DNA of 64,000 nt from a bacterium (GTDB taxonomy: Bacteria; Zhuqueibacterota; Zhuqueibacteria; Residuimicrobiales; Krinioviventaceae), in NCBI GenBank assembly GCA_029561455.1, contig JAKQIY010000062.1, positions 1 to 64,000 on the forward strand. The letters run 5' to 3'. Under the pieces are notes generated by a model. That model did no database searches and had not been told where the DNA came from. It saw only the letters and a list, made by a program, of their open reading frames with translations. Below are positions 15,692-25,600 of the stretch, one piece after another; positions within the stretch are counted from its first letter, which is position 1; the number at the start of each line of letters is the position of its first letter. A program made the position numbers and the translations under genes.

Positions 15692-18013
15692 TTAATAACT
15701 AAAATTCTCGTCGTCGCCGGATGGTGAATTTTTATATTGGGTAATGATAGCGCTGTTTTCTTGCGCCAGCTTTTGCACGGCTTTTTGAATACCACACGCC
15801 TGTAACCCATTAACTACGCCAAGCGCCGGGGACTTGATCTGGTATTTATTCAGTTCCTGGGCCATGCTTTCCATTCTGATCAGGGCTTCGGTTTTCATCT
15901 CCGGTTCGTCTTCGTTCAGAGTCAAAAAACGGATCACATTATCATAGAGATTGACAACCAGTTCGGCATAGCGAATTTGTTCATATAATTCCAGCAAACG
16001 GTATTTTGCTATGGTTTGCACGCTGCCGGACAGGGCTTCCAGTAATATGTAACGCAATTCGTAAACATATTGATAGGTCAGTTCCCAGTTGACGCCTTTG
16101 TTAAGAGTATTGTCGTTTTCATCCAGGGTAAAGTGTTGGGTAAATTTATGCAATGGCAACAACGGTTCGGATAATGAATCGCAAGTGATATGATTTATAC
16201 GGTCGGCAAGTTCGAATCGCCATGCGGATACATTTGCCATTGCTTCTTCAAGAGTCGTGTAATAATCTTTAAGCAGCTTATATTCGCCGGCATATTGGGT
16301 TCTGATAAATTCAATGCGCAGGGAATCGAGGTCGGCATTTGGACGCCAGGACTGGCGCGCAAACTGGTAATTGGTAAAGGAATGGACGCCGGGGTTATAA
16401 ATTCTGGCATTGGCGAACATTAAGCCTTTGCAGCCGGTTTCAAAATAAAAAGGAATGTCCTTATGGATAACTGTAGTGAAAACCAGCGGCAGATCATGGA
16501 ATTCACGATTATTGTACAATTCCGAAATATAAAATTTGCCTTTATAATGACAACTTTTCTCCATCCACGGCACCATAGAACGTAAAAGAACCTGGTTAAC
16601 CTCCGTACAGCCTGGATCGATCAGGGCATGATTATAACAACGCTGCACCGGGGTGAGAATAACCCGAATATGATCGTAATCAAAATTCCGTTCCAGTTTG
16701 CGGGATGGAGGTTTAATTGTGGAACTGTCAGTAAGGCCCAGGACACGGACTGTGCGGTTTATAGCGCCGCTTTTTTGAGCATTATTTATTTCCTGCTGCA
16801 TCGAGTTAAGCAGATGTAAGAATTTATTGGTATTGTTGCCAAATTTTTCGCATTCCGGGCAATTACACCAGGTTACCTGCGCCGGTAATTGCAATAAAAA
16901 GTCGGCGGAATTACTCCAGGGCCCCCGGCTGAGATTGGTTGTGATAGCAGCAGACAGTTCGTTAATAAATTCCGTATTGGCAACGCATAACCCCGGTCTG
17001 GATTGGGCTGTTATGGTTGTTTTCGTCAGGCCGTACCATTCCGGGTGAGCTTCCATGAAACTGAGGGTATTATCGTTATTGACATCTCCGGCAAATTCAG
17101 CAGAGGTCTGCCGGGGATCGGCAGGCAGCGATGCTGCGGAGGGGAACTCCCGATGTTGGAAGGGATAAACGCTGTAGGGATTGAGCGCTGAATTCTCCAG
17201 ACCGAAATCCCCGCAATTATTAATAATACCATATTGTTTTTGCAGGGAAACGGGCAGGTCGGAATTCCAAAGATAATTCAAGCGGTTGCGCACCATCCAC
17301 CGGCAAAATGCTTCGGGAACCTGGTTATTGACGTTGGCCATATTTTCTATAGTTTCACGGATAAAACCCCGCACCTCCATCGGCGATTCAAAATATTCAC
17401 TTTTGGGCTCGAGTTCGAGTTCGTTTTTAATGGGGATGATTATTGATGAATCTTCCGGGGTAATCCACCGTACACCCCAGCGATCCAGCAGTTCATATAC
17501 GGCATAAAGGCTGCCGATTGACGTCCTGCCGCTGAGCACAAAAAAGTCATTGTTTTCTTCAAACGAAAAAGTATCGAGCCTGAAACCCTGCGGCGATTGC
17601 GATTTGACTTTTTTCCAGCGTTTACTCAGTTTACTTTCCACAGTATTCAACAAATCATTTACATTACTGAGCGGTCTGCCGATAAAAATGATCGAACCCT
17701 GCGCCGGCAGGCGGCTGTCGTCGTGTACCGGTATATCCATTTCCGACAATCCGAAAATTTGCGCCATATAACGACGCAGTTCCATTGCAGCCATGGCATT
17801 ATGACAAATGGCATCATCCTGCAGGTTGTCGTCGCTCCAGTTAATATCTTTACCGGCGGCAGCCGATTCCACATCTGCATAACTACCCAAATCCAGAACA
17901 ATGGCGCAGAAAGCTCCCGGCCCGATCAGTTTAACTGGTTGTTCCTTGCTGCCGCATCCAGTTAAAAGCAGGGCGAGTACTAGAAAAGAAGTAATTATAT
18001 ATTGTATTCTCAT
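15692..18013 (-). CDS. DUF4838-type lipoprotein, alpha-glucuronidase-like
   Basis: A 773-aa predicted lipoprotein (MRIQYIITSFLVLALLLTG then Cys20). Residues about 85-200 resemble the N-terminal domain of GH67 alpha-glucuronidase-like proteins (AAMELRRYMAQIFG, SIIFIGRPLSN, SLYAVYELLDRWGVRW). The next 300 residues fit DUF4838, with the hallmark QLPAQVTWCNCPECEKFGN and a late FETGCKGLMFANARIYNPG. DUF4838 proteins occur in polysaccharide-degrading bacteria and are presumed glycosidases, but none has an activity I can cite with certainty. The C-terminal 200 residues are helical. It lies 32 bases after the TPR lipoprotein gene, so the two form an operon, closed by a perfect hairpin terminator. Confidence 0.85.
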   Translation of the reverse strand: MRIQYIITSFLVLALLLTGCGSKEQPVKLIGPGAFCAIVLDLGSYADVESAAAGKDINWSDDNLQDDAICHNAMAAMELRRYMAQIFGLSEMDIPVHDDSRLPAQGSIIFIGRPLSNVNDLLNTVESKLSKRWKKVKSQSPQGFRLDTFSFEENNDFFVLSGRTSIGSLYAVYELLDRWGVRWITPEDSSIIIPIKNELELEPKSEYFESPMEVRGFIRETIENMANVNNQVPEAFCRWMVRNRLNYLWNSDLPVSLQKQYGIINNCGDFGLENSALNPYSVYPFQHREFPSAASLPADPRQTSAEFAGDVNNDNTLSFMEAHPEWYGLTKTTITAQSRPGLCVANTEFINELSAAITTNLSRGPWSNSADFLLQLPAQVTWCNCPECEKFGNNTNKFLHLLNSMQQEINNAQKSGAINRTVRVLGLTDSSTIKPPSRKLERNFDYDHIRVILTPVQRCYNHALIDPGCTEVNQVLLRSMVPWMEKSCHYKGKFYISELYNNREFHDLPLVFTTVIHKDIPFYFETGCKGLMFANARIYNPGVHSFTNYQFARQSWRPNADLDSLRIEFIRTQYAGEYKLLKDYYTTLEEAMANVSAWRFELADRINHITCDSLSEPLLPLHKFTQHFTLDENDNTLNKGVNWELTYQYVYELRYILLEALSGSVQTIAKYRLLELYEQIRYAELVVNLYDNVIRFLTLNEDEPEMKTEALIRMESMAQELNKYQIKSPALGVVNGLQACGIQKAVQKLAQENSAIITQYKNSPSGDDENFSY

Positions 18014-18045
18014 AGGTCTGTTCCTGTAATAATTTTACCTAAAGC

Positions 18046-20268
18046 TTATTTTTGTTCCATTCTTTCTATAAAGTCCTGGTTTACCTCCATACCCAGGCTG
18101 GCGGCAAGTTGTAAATGTTGTTTTGCCTGCTCATAATTTTTCAGGAAATAGTAATTAACAGCCAGGATATAGTGAGTTTGCGCATTATCCGGGTCGGCCT
18201 GCGCAGATCTGTTCAGGTAATCGATAGCCGTTTCATATCGCTGCATATCGCCAAAAACGGTTCCCATACCCAGCAAAGCATGGGGATTTTGTGGCTGATA
18301 AGATAATACCTCGCGGAATATTTTTTCGGCTTTTTGATTGAGGTGTTTTTTTGTAAAGATAAAGCCGATATGATTAAGATATTCGGTATTTGTCGAATCC
18401 GTTCCGGCGGCGAGCTGGTATTCTTCGAGCGCGGGATCCAAAAGCCCGGCGAATTCCAGGGCTTTGCCATTCAGGTCGTGGATTTTTGCCTGGTATAATT
18501 TTTCTTTTTGATTGTTATTTAGAATGGCGCTGGCTTTGACCAGTCTCTGCAGAATATCGCGGGATTCGGGCGCTTTTTGCAGGGCCTGTTCATAAAAGTC
18601 AACAGCTTCAGGCCAGAAGTTGAGATTGGCCCTGTAGTCGCCATATAACATTAATACGTTATAATCCTGGGGTGCGTTACGCAAGGCTTTTTGCAACAGA
18701 GTGGCGGCGTTTTTAGTTCTGTTGGTTTGTTGATGAACCAGACCAAGCCTGGCCAGTGCTTCCGGGAAATCGGGTTGAAAACGCAGCGCTTCGTTGTATA
18801 ATTGTTCGGCGACCTGCAGGGAATCCATTTCCATATAGTCATTACCCTGGTTGATACGCGAACGGGCAAAAGAATTATTGGCCAGAACGCGATTTTTTTC
18901 CGTAGTAAAGATCAAACCCAGGTTCTCGAATGGTTCCGCCAGGTGCGGCGCCAGATTAACCGCATTTAAAAAGTACTTTTTGGCGTCTTCCTGTTGATTG
19001 ATAAACAAATAGGATTTACCGAGATTTATATAGAGGTAGGCCATTTCATTATAGACCTGCTGCGGCTCGCTGCACCATTTCAACAAATTACCCATATCGG
19101 CTTTTCGGCTGTTGACCGGTGCGGAGATGCCTTTTTCAATGGTTTCGTGGTATAAATCCATAGATTTTTTCAACGCGGCAATTGATTCATCGACCCGGTT
19201 GGTTTTTAAAAAGGCGCTGCCCAGGTTATTATAAGCCATAGCCAGGTTTGAGTTCAGGCGCAGAGCCTGGTTAAATTCCTGAATGGCCTGTTCATAATGA
19301 TCGGTTTTGAGCAGCAGGTTGCCTTTTTGCATAAAGAAAACCGAAACTGAGCTATCCAGTTGGATCGCTTTGTTGATATAGTCATAACTTTTTTGCAGAT
19401 CTTCCAGACGATCCCAGGTTATGGAAAGATTGAATAATATAATTGGTGAATCGGCTTCGAGCGACAGAGCATAATGAAAGGTTTCCAACGCTTTGTCGTA
19501 TTCTTTGAGATTGACAAGTATCAGTCCATAGTTGTTCAGCGCGGAAAACATTTGGGGGGCAATTTGTGTTGCTGTTTCGTAAGCCAAACGGGCATCATCC
19601 AGTTTACACTTCTGGAAAAAAACATTGCCGAGGTTAAAATAAAGATCGGGGTTGTTGGGCTCGAGCAGCAGCGCTTTTTTATACATTTCAACAGATTCGT
19701 CCAGCAAACCTATATCATAATATAGTTTTGCCAGGTTGACAACAAAAGCGGATTCGCGGGGATAGAGTTTGATATACTCAATGTAGAGATTAATTGCGTC
19801 GTTATAAAGTTCATTTTCCGTATAAACTTTGGCTTTGATGATAACGGGCTCCGGCCGGGAGGCATCGTAATGCAGGGCGTTATTGGCAGCTTCCAGGGCT
19901 TCGTCGTATTGTTTTTGTTTGAAATAAAGCTGGGCCAGGTTGCTATAGGCCATAGCAAAGGAAGGCCGCAAGCGAATAGCCTGTTGATACATCGCCTTGG
20001 CCGAATCCATTTCACCCAGGTAATAAAAAGCGCTGCCGAGATTGTTAAATGTTTGCGGATCATAAGGCACAATATCGATAGCTTCGCGCAGGTGTTCAAT
20101 CGCCTGTGAATATTTGCAACTGTCGATCAGTTCCACAGCTTTTTGATTGTGGTACGAAGCCGTACTTTCAAGAGCAAGGCGGATTTTTTCCTCCCGGCGT
20201 TGTTTGCTGCCGGCACAGGAGAACAGTAAGCTGCTGATGAGTAAAATATAAAAAACTGATCGCGCCAT
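18046..20268 (-). CDS. Large TPR-repeat lipoprotein
   Basis: A 740-aa predicted lipoprotein: MARSVFYILLISSLLFS then Cys18. From residue 30 onward it is almost wholly tetratricopeptide repeats, about 18 units of 34 residues with patterns such as FNNLGSAFYYLGEMDSAKA, YSNLAQLYFKQKQYDEALEA, and LNNYGLILVNLKEYDKALE. A non-repeat break lies near 385-400. Such superhelices bind protein partners; being lipid-anchored it likely works on the periplasmic face of a membrane as an assembly scaffold. GGAGC precedes the start. The DUF4838 lipoprotein gene follows 32 bases later, suggesting the two proteins work together. No other partner is evident. Confidence 0.88.
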   Translation of the reverse strand: MARSVFYILLISSLLFSCAGSKQRREEKIRLALESTASYHNQKAVELIDSCKYSQAIEHLREAIDIVPYDPQTFNNLGSAFYYLGEMDSAKAMYQQAIRLRPSFAMAYSNLAQLYFKQKQYDEALEAANNALHYDASRPEPVIIKAKVYTENELYNDAINLYIEYIKLYPRESAFVVNLAKLYYDIGLLDESVEMYKKALLLEPNNPDLYFNLGNVFFQKCKLDDARLAYETATQIAPQMFSALNNYGLILVNLKEYDKALETFHYALSLEADSPIILFNLSITWDRLEDLQKSYDYINKAIQLDSSVSVFFMQKGNLLLKTDHYEQAIQEFNQALRLNSNLAMAYNNLGSAFLKTNRVDESIAALKKSMDLYHETIEKGISAPVNSRKADMGNLLKWCSEPQQVYNEMAYLYINLGKSYLFINQQEDAKKYFLNAVNLAPHLAEPFENLGLIFTTEKNRVLANNSFARSRINQGNDYMEMDSLQVAEQLYNEALRFQPDFPEALARLGLVHQQTNRTKNAATLLQKALRNAPQDYNVLMLYGDYRANLNFWPEAVDFYEQALQKAPESRDILQRLVKASAILNNNQKEKLYQAKIHDLNGKALEFAGLLDPALEEYQLAAGTDSTNTEYLNHIGFIFTKKHLNQKAEKIFREVLSYQPQNPHALLGMGTVFGDMQRYETAIDYLNRSAQADPDNAQTHYILAVNYYFLKNYEQAKQHLQLAASLGMEVNQDFIERMEQK

Positions 20269-20492
20269 AATTTGCTCCGCGAAAATAATGAGAAGGAATT
20301 ATTTATTTAACATACGAAATTTCAAGCAGGTACGCAAGAAAATGTTATCGGATTTTCGCTTTTATTGATAAACAAAGTTTTTAACGGGGTAGTAAGGTTT
20401 AATTAACGCAAATAAGGATGTTTTATTTTAAACCAAAATGTTAAAATTTCTCGGTAACAGTATGGCTTGAGGAAAAAAAGTTGTAATCTAAA

Positions 20493-20519
20493 CCGGATGT
20501 TCATGGTTTGAACATCCGG
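20493..20519 (-). terminator. Terminator after the SDR epimerase gene
   Basis: CCGGATGTTC (20493-20502) / GAACATCCGG (20510-20519) is a perfect 10-bp stem with a 7-base loop. It lies about 20 bases beyond the stop of the minus-strand epimerase gene; a run of seven T follows some 13 bases later on that strand. Confidence 0.7.
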
Positions 20520-20539
20520 CTGAAAATAGCTGAATAATT

Positions 20540-21577
20540 TTAAAAAAACGCTTTGGCAAGTTTTAAAACTCCCTGCTTCCAGGGTAAACGATGGGATATG
20601 CCGGTAACTTGAACAGCAGGATTATAATTATACAGATACCATTGGTAATTACGTACCAGCGCATCTTTATTGGAAAATTGGGGTGTGAACTTTAACTGCT
20701 TTTCCGCTTTTTCCACCGATACAAAAGAATCTTTGGAGGCTGTCTCATAGATCCATTTGTAAAGCGGGGAAAGTTTCAGCATTTCCAGAAAGCGCAGCAT
20801 ATAGATGACCGGGGTATCTGGAAAGGTGATGATTTTTTTATTATGCCCGGCTTGATTCATGACCGCCATATAGTCTTCTTTCATGGTCGTAAATTCTTTG
20901 GCGCCGATGTTGAATATATCGTTGACCCGTGTCTGGTCATCGGTAAGGCAAATATAAATAACCCGGCACAGGTCTTCCACATCCAGCAACTGGTAACGGT
21001 TTTTGCCGTTGCCGATCATGGGAAAGTTCTTGCCGTCCCTGGCCCATTCGTAAAAAATGGCAAACACTCCCAGTCTTTCCGGGCCGATGAATGATTTGGG
21101 GCGGATAATAGGCACACACATGCCTTTTTGCCGGAATTCGAGGCAAACCTCTTCCGCCAGAATTTTGGCTTCGCCATAGGGACCAACACCGATCAGCGGA
21201 TCGTCTTCATAAAGCGGATGATGATCGGGAATGCCATAAACGGCTGTGGAGGATATATGCACAACCCGTTGTACTTTTTGTTCCCAGGCTTCCTGCATGA
21301 CAATACGGGTGCCCTGAACATCGGTGGAATAGATCTCTTCCTTGCTATACAAAGGTAAAGCGGCAGCACAGTGAATAACCCAATCCACACCCTGCATAAG
21401 CTGCTTGACCGTATGTTGATGCCGGATATCGCCGATCACAGCATTAATTTTATTTTTTTCAGCATAGTCAAATTCAACCAGATCCAGGGAGGTTATATCA
21501 GTAATACCCTGTTGCAAAAGATAGCGAATTAAATTGATCCCCAGAAATCCGCTGCCCCCGGTAACCAGCACCTTCAT
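20540..21577 (-). CDS. NAD-dependent epimerase/dehydratase, extended SDR family
   Basis: A 345-aa extended short-chain dehydrogenase. The NAD-binding motif is TGGSGFLGINL (6-16), followed by DIRHQHTV and VIHCAAALP. The catalytic Ser lies in VHISSTAVYG and the Tyr-x3-Lys pair in GPYGEAK. The C-terminal substrate domain includes IRPKSFIGPERLG and YQLLDVEDLCRVI. Members act on nucleotide sugars, sterols or polyprenyl-linked sugars. A UbiA-type prenyltransferase gene lies 117 bases upstream on the same strand, so a lipid-linked sugar route is possible. GGAG is placed eight bases before the ATG. A hairpin terminator follows. Confidence 0.9.
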   Translation of the reverse strand: MKVLVTGGSGFLGINLIRYLLQQGITDITSLDLVEFDYAEKNKINAVIGDIRHQHTVKQLMQGVDWVIHCAAALPLYSKEEIYSTDVQGTRIVMQEAWEQKVQRVVHISSTAVYGIPDHHPLYEDDPLIGVGPYGEAKILAEEVCLEFRQKGMCVPIIRPKSFIGPERLGVFAIFYEWARDGKNFPMIGNGKNRYQLLDVEDLCRVIYICLTDDQTRVNDIFNIGAKEFTTMKEDYMAVMNQAGHNKKIITFPDTPVIYMLRFLEMLKLSPLYKWIYETASKDSFVSVEKAEKQLKFTPQFSNKDALVRNYQWYLYNYNPAVQVTGISHRLPWKQGVLKLAKAFF

Positions 21578-21694
21578 TTTGGCTCCTTGAAATTTTTAAT
21601 ATAATCTGACAGAGTCAGGTTATGATGTTAAATGATCAGAATTGTAGAATAGTGAAAACGGTCAGGGGTAAAACAAAACAAGCAAGGCCGTTTA

Positions 21695-22561
21695 TCAATA
21701 TATAATTATTACTACCGTAACCAGGTAGAGAAAAACGCAAAACAGAATCGGTTTGTCTTTAATAAGCGTAGTTTCCGGAGTTTCGCCGAGGTTCAGATGG
21801 TAAGCCAGGTACAGGTAGCGGAATAACCCGTAAATTACAAAGGGTAGGGTCATGACCAGGTTCCTGGTGCCGAACTTGGCAACCGTGCCGGGATCGAGGG
21901 TATACAGGGCATAGGCCATCAGGCAGGCGGCGGTGACGATATTGATCATCATATCGAGGTAATGCAGATCATAATTTAACAACGTCTGACGCACATTACC
22001 GGCGTTATCGCCCAGGGCAATGATCTCCGCGCGGCGTTTATTGAGGGCAAAGAACAACGCCAGGAACATGGTACAGATGATAAGCCAGGAAGATACTTGT
22101 TCGTTAATAACAAATGCGCCGCCAATAGCCCGGAACATAAAGCCGGAAGCGATAATGATCACATCGAGAATTATTACATGCTTGAAATAAAGCGAATATA
22201 ACAGGGTGGTAATAAAATAGCAGGCGATAATGACGCCGAAATGCCAGTTCAATGTAAAACTGCTATACAAACTCATGAAGATCAATACAACTGCCAATAA
22301 TAAAGCGGTTTTAACCGAGATTTTACCTGAGGCAATGGGACGGAATTTTTTGCGGGGGTGCAGCGCGTCTTTATCCCTGTCCATAACATCATTGATCAGG
22401 TAAGTGCTGCCGGAGATCATGCAAAAAATAATAAAGGCAAAAACCGAATATTGTAATAAATGCGGAACAAACAAATCTTCGGCAAAAATTGCACCGGCAA
22501 AAACCAGAACATTTTTTAACCACTGTTTTGGACGCAGGGCGATTATTATGTTTTTGAGCAT
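21695..22561 (-). CDS. UbiA-family prenyltransferase, decaprenyl-phosphate phosphoribosyltransferase-like
   Basis: A 288-aa polytopic membrane protein with about eight helices. It opens with IIALRPKQWLKNVLVFAG, the hallmark of the UbiA branch that includes decaprenyl-phosphate phosphoribosyltransferase. The Mg-diphosphate motif NDVMDRDKD is followed by HPRKKFRPIASGKIS, and a later acidic segment is LNYDLHYLDMMINI. The family transfers a phosphoribosyl or prenyl group at the membrane. In mycobacteria the product is converted by a DprE1/DprE2 pair to the arabinan donor; here only one SDR partner is adjacent, so pathway identity is uncertain. The Shine-Dalgarno sequence is weak. Confidence 0.87.
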   Translation of the reverse strand: MLKNIIIALRPKQWLKNVLVFAGAIFAEDLFVPHLLQYSVFAFIIFCMISGSTYLINDVMDRDKDALHPRKKFRPIASGKISVKTALLLAVVLIFMSLYSSFTLNWHFGVIIACYFITTLLYSLYFKHVIILDVIIIASGFMFRAIGGAFVINEQVSSWLIICTMFLALFFALNKRRAEIIALGDNAGNVRQTLLNYDLHYLDMMINIVTAACLMAYALYTLDPGTVAKFGTRNLVMTLPFVIYGLFRYLYLAYHLNLGETPETTLIKDKPILFCVFLYLVTVVIIIY

Positions 22562-22596
22562 AGTTGAAATAAAATTCAGGATCAGTAGTCAATAAC

Positions 22597-22648
22597 CCGG
22601 CAGGGAAAAAACCTGCCGGACAGGTTTTATTAATTTTCCCTGTCCGGC
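22597..22648 (-). terminator. Overlapping alternative hairpins, terminator of the giant gene
   Basis: Two stems compete for the same bases: GCCGGACAGG (22615-22624) / CCTGTCCGGC (22639-22648), and CCGGCAGG (22597-22604) / CCTGCCGG (22612-22619). On the minus strand the first stem forms 16 bases after the giant gene stop and is followed by AGGTTTTTTCC, a good terminator. The second stem contains those T residues in its loop. The UbiA-type gene starts 36 bases further on. Confidence 0.75.
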
Positions 22649-22663
22649 ATAAAGATAGTTAAT

Positions 22664-25600
22664 TTATTTTAATAATAAAAGTTTTTTTGTATTGCTAAAA
22701 TCTCCGGTTTTCATGCGATAGAAATAAATACCGGAAGGCACCTGCATTCCCAGATCATTGCGGGAATCCCAGATCAATTTGTGGTAACCTGCCTCGAACT
22801 GGTTGTCGGCAAGGGTGCGGACAAGCTGGCCGTTATAGTTAAAGATATACAAAGCCACATTACCGGGCGCCGGTAATTCAAAGCTGATCGTAGTAACCGG
22901 GTTGAACGGGTTGGGATAATTTTGGCCGAGGGTGATTTTATCGGGTAATGGCACCTCGGCAACAACCGGACCGTGTTCAGTAACCAGGCCGCGGGCGCTT
23001 ATATCTTGCAATTTGTAATAATACTTGACGCCGGCTTTGACATCGCTGTCCCTGAAAGAGTAATTACGATCACTGCGGGATTTGATCAATTCGTGGTTTA
23101 CTTTTTCATAATTGCCGTTTTCCAACTTGCTTTTGAGGATGTTGAAACCAAGATTGGCGCTTTCCGAGCGGGTTTGCCAGATGATTTCCACACCCTCTTT
23201 ACCGGCTTCTGCGGCAAAGCTGTTCAATTCAATGGCGGTGAGGAATATTGACCAGCGAACACGTTTTTCAAAAGAACCGTCCGAAACAATGACCTGCACA
23301 ACAATATTGGGTTCGGGGAAAAATTCCTTTTTGAACGGTATCGTCAGCACAGAATCGGAGCCGTTGTATATATCGTTGACCCGCCATTCATAGGTTAACG
23401 GATCGTTGTCGGGATCCTGGGTCATTACATAGAATGTTACAGTATAATCATCCTGGCTGACGGGCATGGATAAAGTATCTTGCGGTTCAAAATGAGTAAT
23501 GACCGGGGAGCGATTATCTACGATTACCGTAAAATTCATCACTGTAGTATCTGCCGCACCATAGGGGTCTTTAACGATGAACTTGACCTGGTGGTTGCCT
23601 TTTTGCGAGGCGTCCGGTTGCCAGAAGAAAGTATGTGAGAGTGTTGAATCGAAATCGGCAAAAGCCGGCAAGCCTCTCACTCCATAGGTCAGCGGGTCCT
23701 GGTCGGAATCTGTAGCGGAGATGATTTTGGAATAATTACTACCCCAGGTGATGGGCGTATGTTCGGGCAGTGGATTAAAGACCGGGGCCGAATTTATGAC
23801 TACTGCGGTAAAGAGAATCGGCGAACCGACCGCTTCTACAGGGGATGCCTGTAATTGATGGGTGCCGATCTGGTATTTAACCGTCCATTTTACTGTAGCA
23901 ATGCCCTGATTGTTAGTTAAAACCGGTTGCGTTTTATCTAAAACACCATCGCCGCGGATGACGGCAAAGTTGATTTTTTCAGCATTAACCGGTTTACCCC
24001 AGGCATCCACAACCATTACACCGACATTGACCGGACTGTTGGGGCGTACTATAGAACCATCGCCAATAGTTTTCGACAAAGTTACGGAACGATTCGCTTC
24101 CACTATGAAATCAAAAACGACAGAGCCATAGCCGCCGGCAGAAGCGCGGATCTTATGCAGGCCGGTCAGGGCGCCGGAGTGGAATACAGCCGTAGCGCGG
24201 CCGTTATTATTGGATGGAATAGAAACCGGCGAGGTGAATTGTCCCTGACCTTCACCCATACCCAGAATTAATTCAAAATCCACGTCGTAATTGACGACCG
24301 GGTTGTTGAGAGTATCTATAATAGCGACAGTAAAACTAAAATCCTGGTTGATCAAGCCGAGCAGAGAATCGGCAGATACTTTGGTAATATTGGCAAAACC
24401 GGGCGCCATAGCAATGGCGGTGATTTCATAATTACCGGCAACCCCGCTAACTACCGCTTTCAGATGTTGAATGCCGATCACCGGGCCGAGTTTCCAGCGT
24501 ACCAGGGCTTTGCCTTCCGTATTGGTTTTTACCGGCTGAGTCTCAAGAACTGAACCGCCGCCATCGGTAACGCTAAAAGTGACATTAATATCTTTGACCG
24601 GGTGGTTATAGCTGTCCTGCACCAAAACGCCAACCTGTTCCGGCAACTGCTTGCCGGCTACCGCAAACTGTCCGGTTCCTAAAATGCTGACAATTGCCGG
24701 AGCGCCGGTAATAAAATTTACCGTATCCCGGCACATCATTTGATTATCGACCATAGCCCAGACGATGACCTGGCCAACATTCAAAGAAGACATGGAACCG
24801 GTGGTAACGCCACTCTGGTTGGTGACCTCGGCAGGCTGGGTGGTTACCACATCAATACCGGCGGTTTGTAGTGTAACAACTTTACCGGCAACCGGGTTAT
24901 TAAAGGCATCGCGCAGGGTTACTGTAATATTCGATTTGCTGGTACCATTAGCCAGAATATTGCTAGTGGCTGTCATAATACAGGCTACCGGATCCGGCGC
25001 GCCGGTAACTGCAGTTATGCTGTAATTTACCGGCGAACCTTCCAGTTCGCCTTCCGGCAGACCGTTGTCGGAAGTTGCCCGAACCGTCGCTATCCCCGGA
25101 GTGTTTCTCAGTTTCAGACTGACTCGGGCAATGCCGAACTGATCGGAATTAACAGACAGGTTTGTGTAGGTACTGTTAAGCAGGCTGCCGGCGCCCGAAG
25201 TGACCTGGAATTCGACGGGATGGCTGGCAACGGGTTGATTAGCTGCATCGAATACTTTGACTTTTAATGAATCGCTCATAACACGCCCGGCAATGCCAGA
25301 CAATGATTCTTTAGTGATATTGACGATTTTAGTCGCCGTGCTTTTTCTGCCAATTGCCAGGAACTGTACCGGAGAGCCGGTGAGTGATATATTGTTGAAT
25401 TTGGCAACCGCTTCAAATTGATAATCGACATAATTCGAGCCCAGGGTAGCGGTTGCTGAAGCATAACCGTCTTTATCGGTTCGTTTGGTTACCGTGTTTT
25501 CTCCCGAAAAATGAGCGCCCGGAGTATAGCTGATAAATTCAACTTCGTGGCCTTTGATCGGAATGCCTTTATTATCAGTCACCTGTACTTTAAAGGGCAG

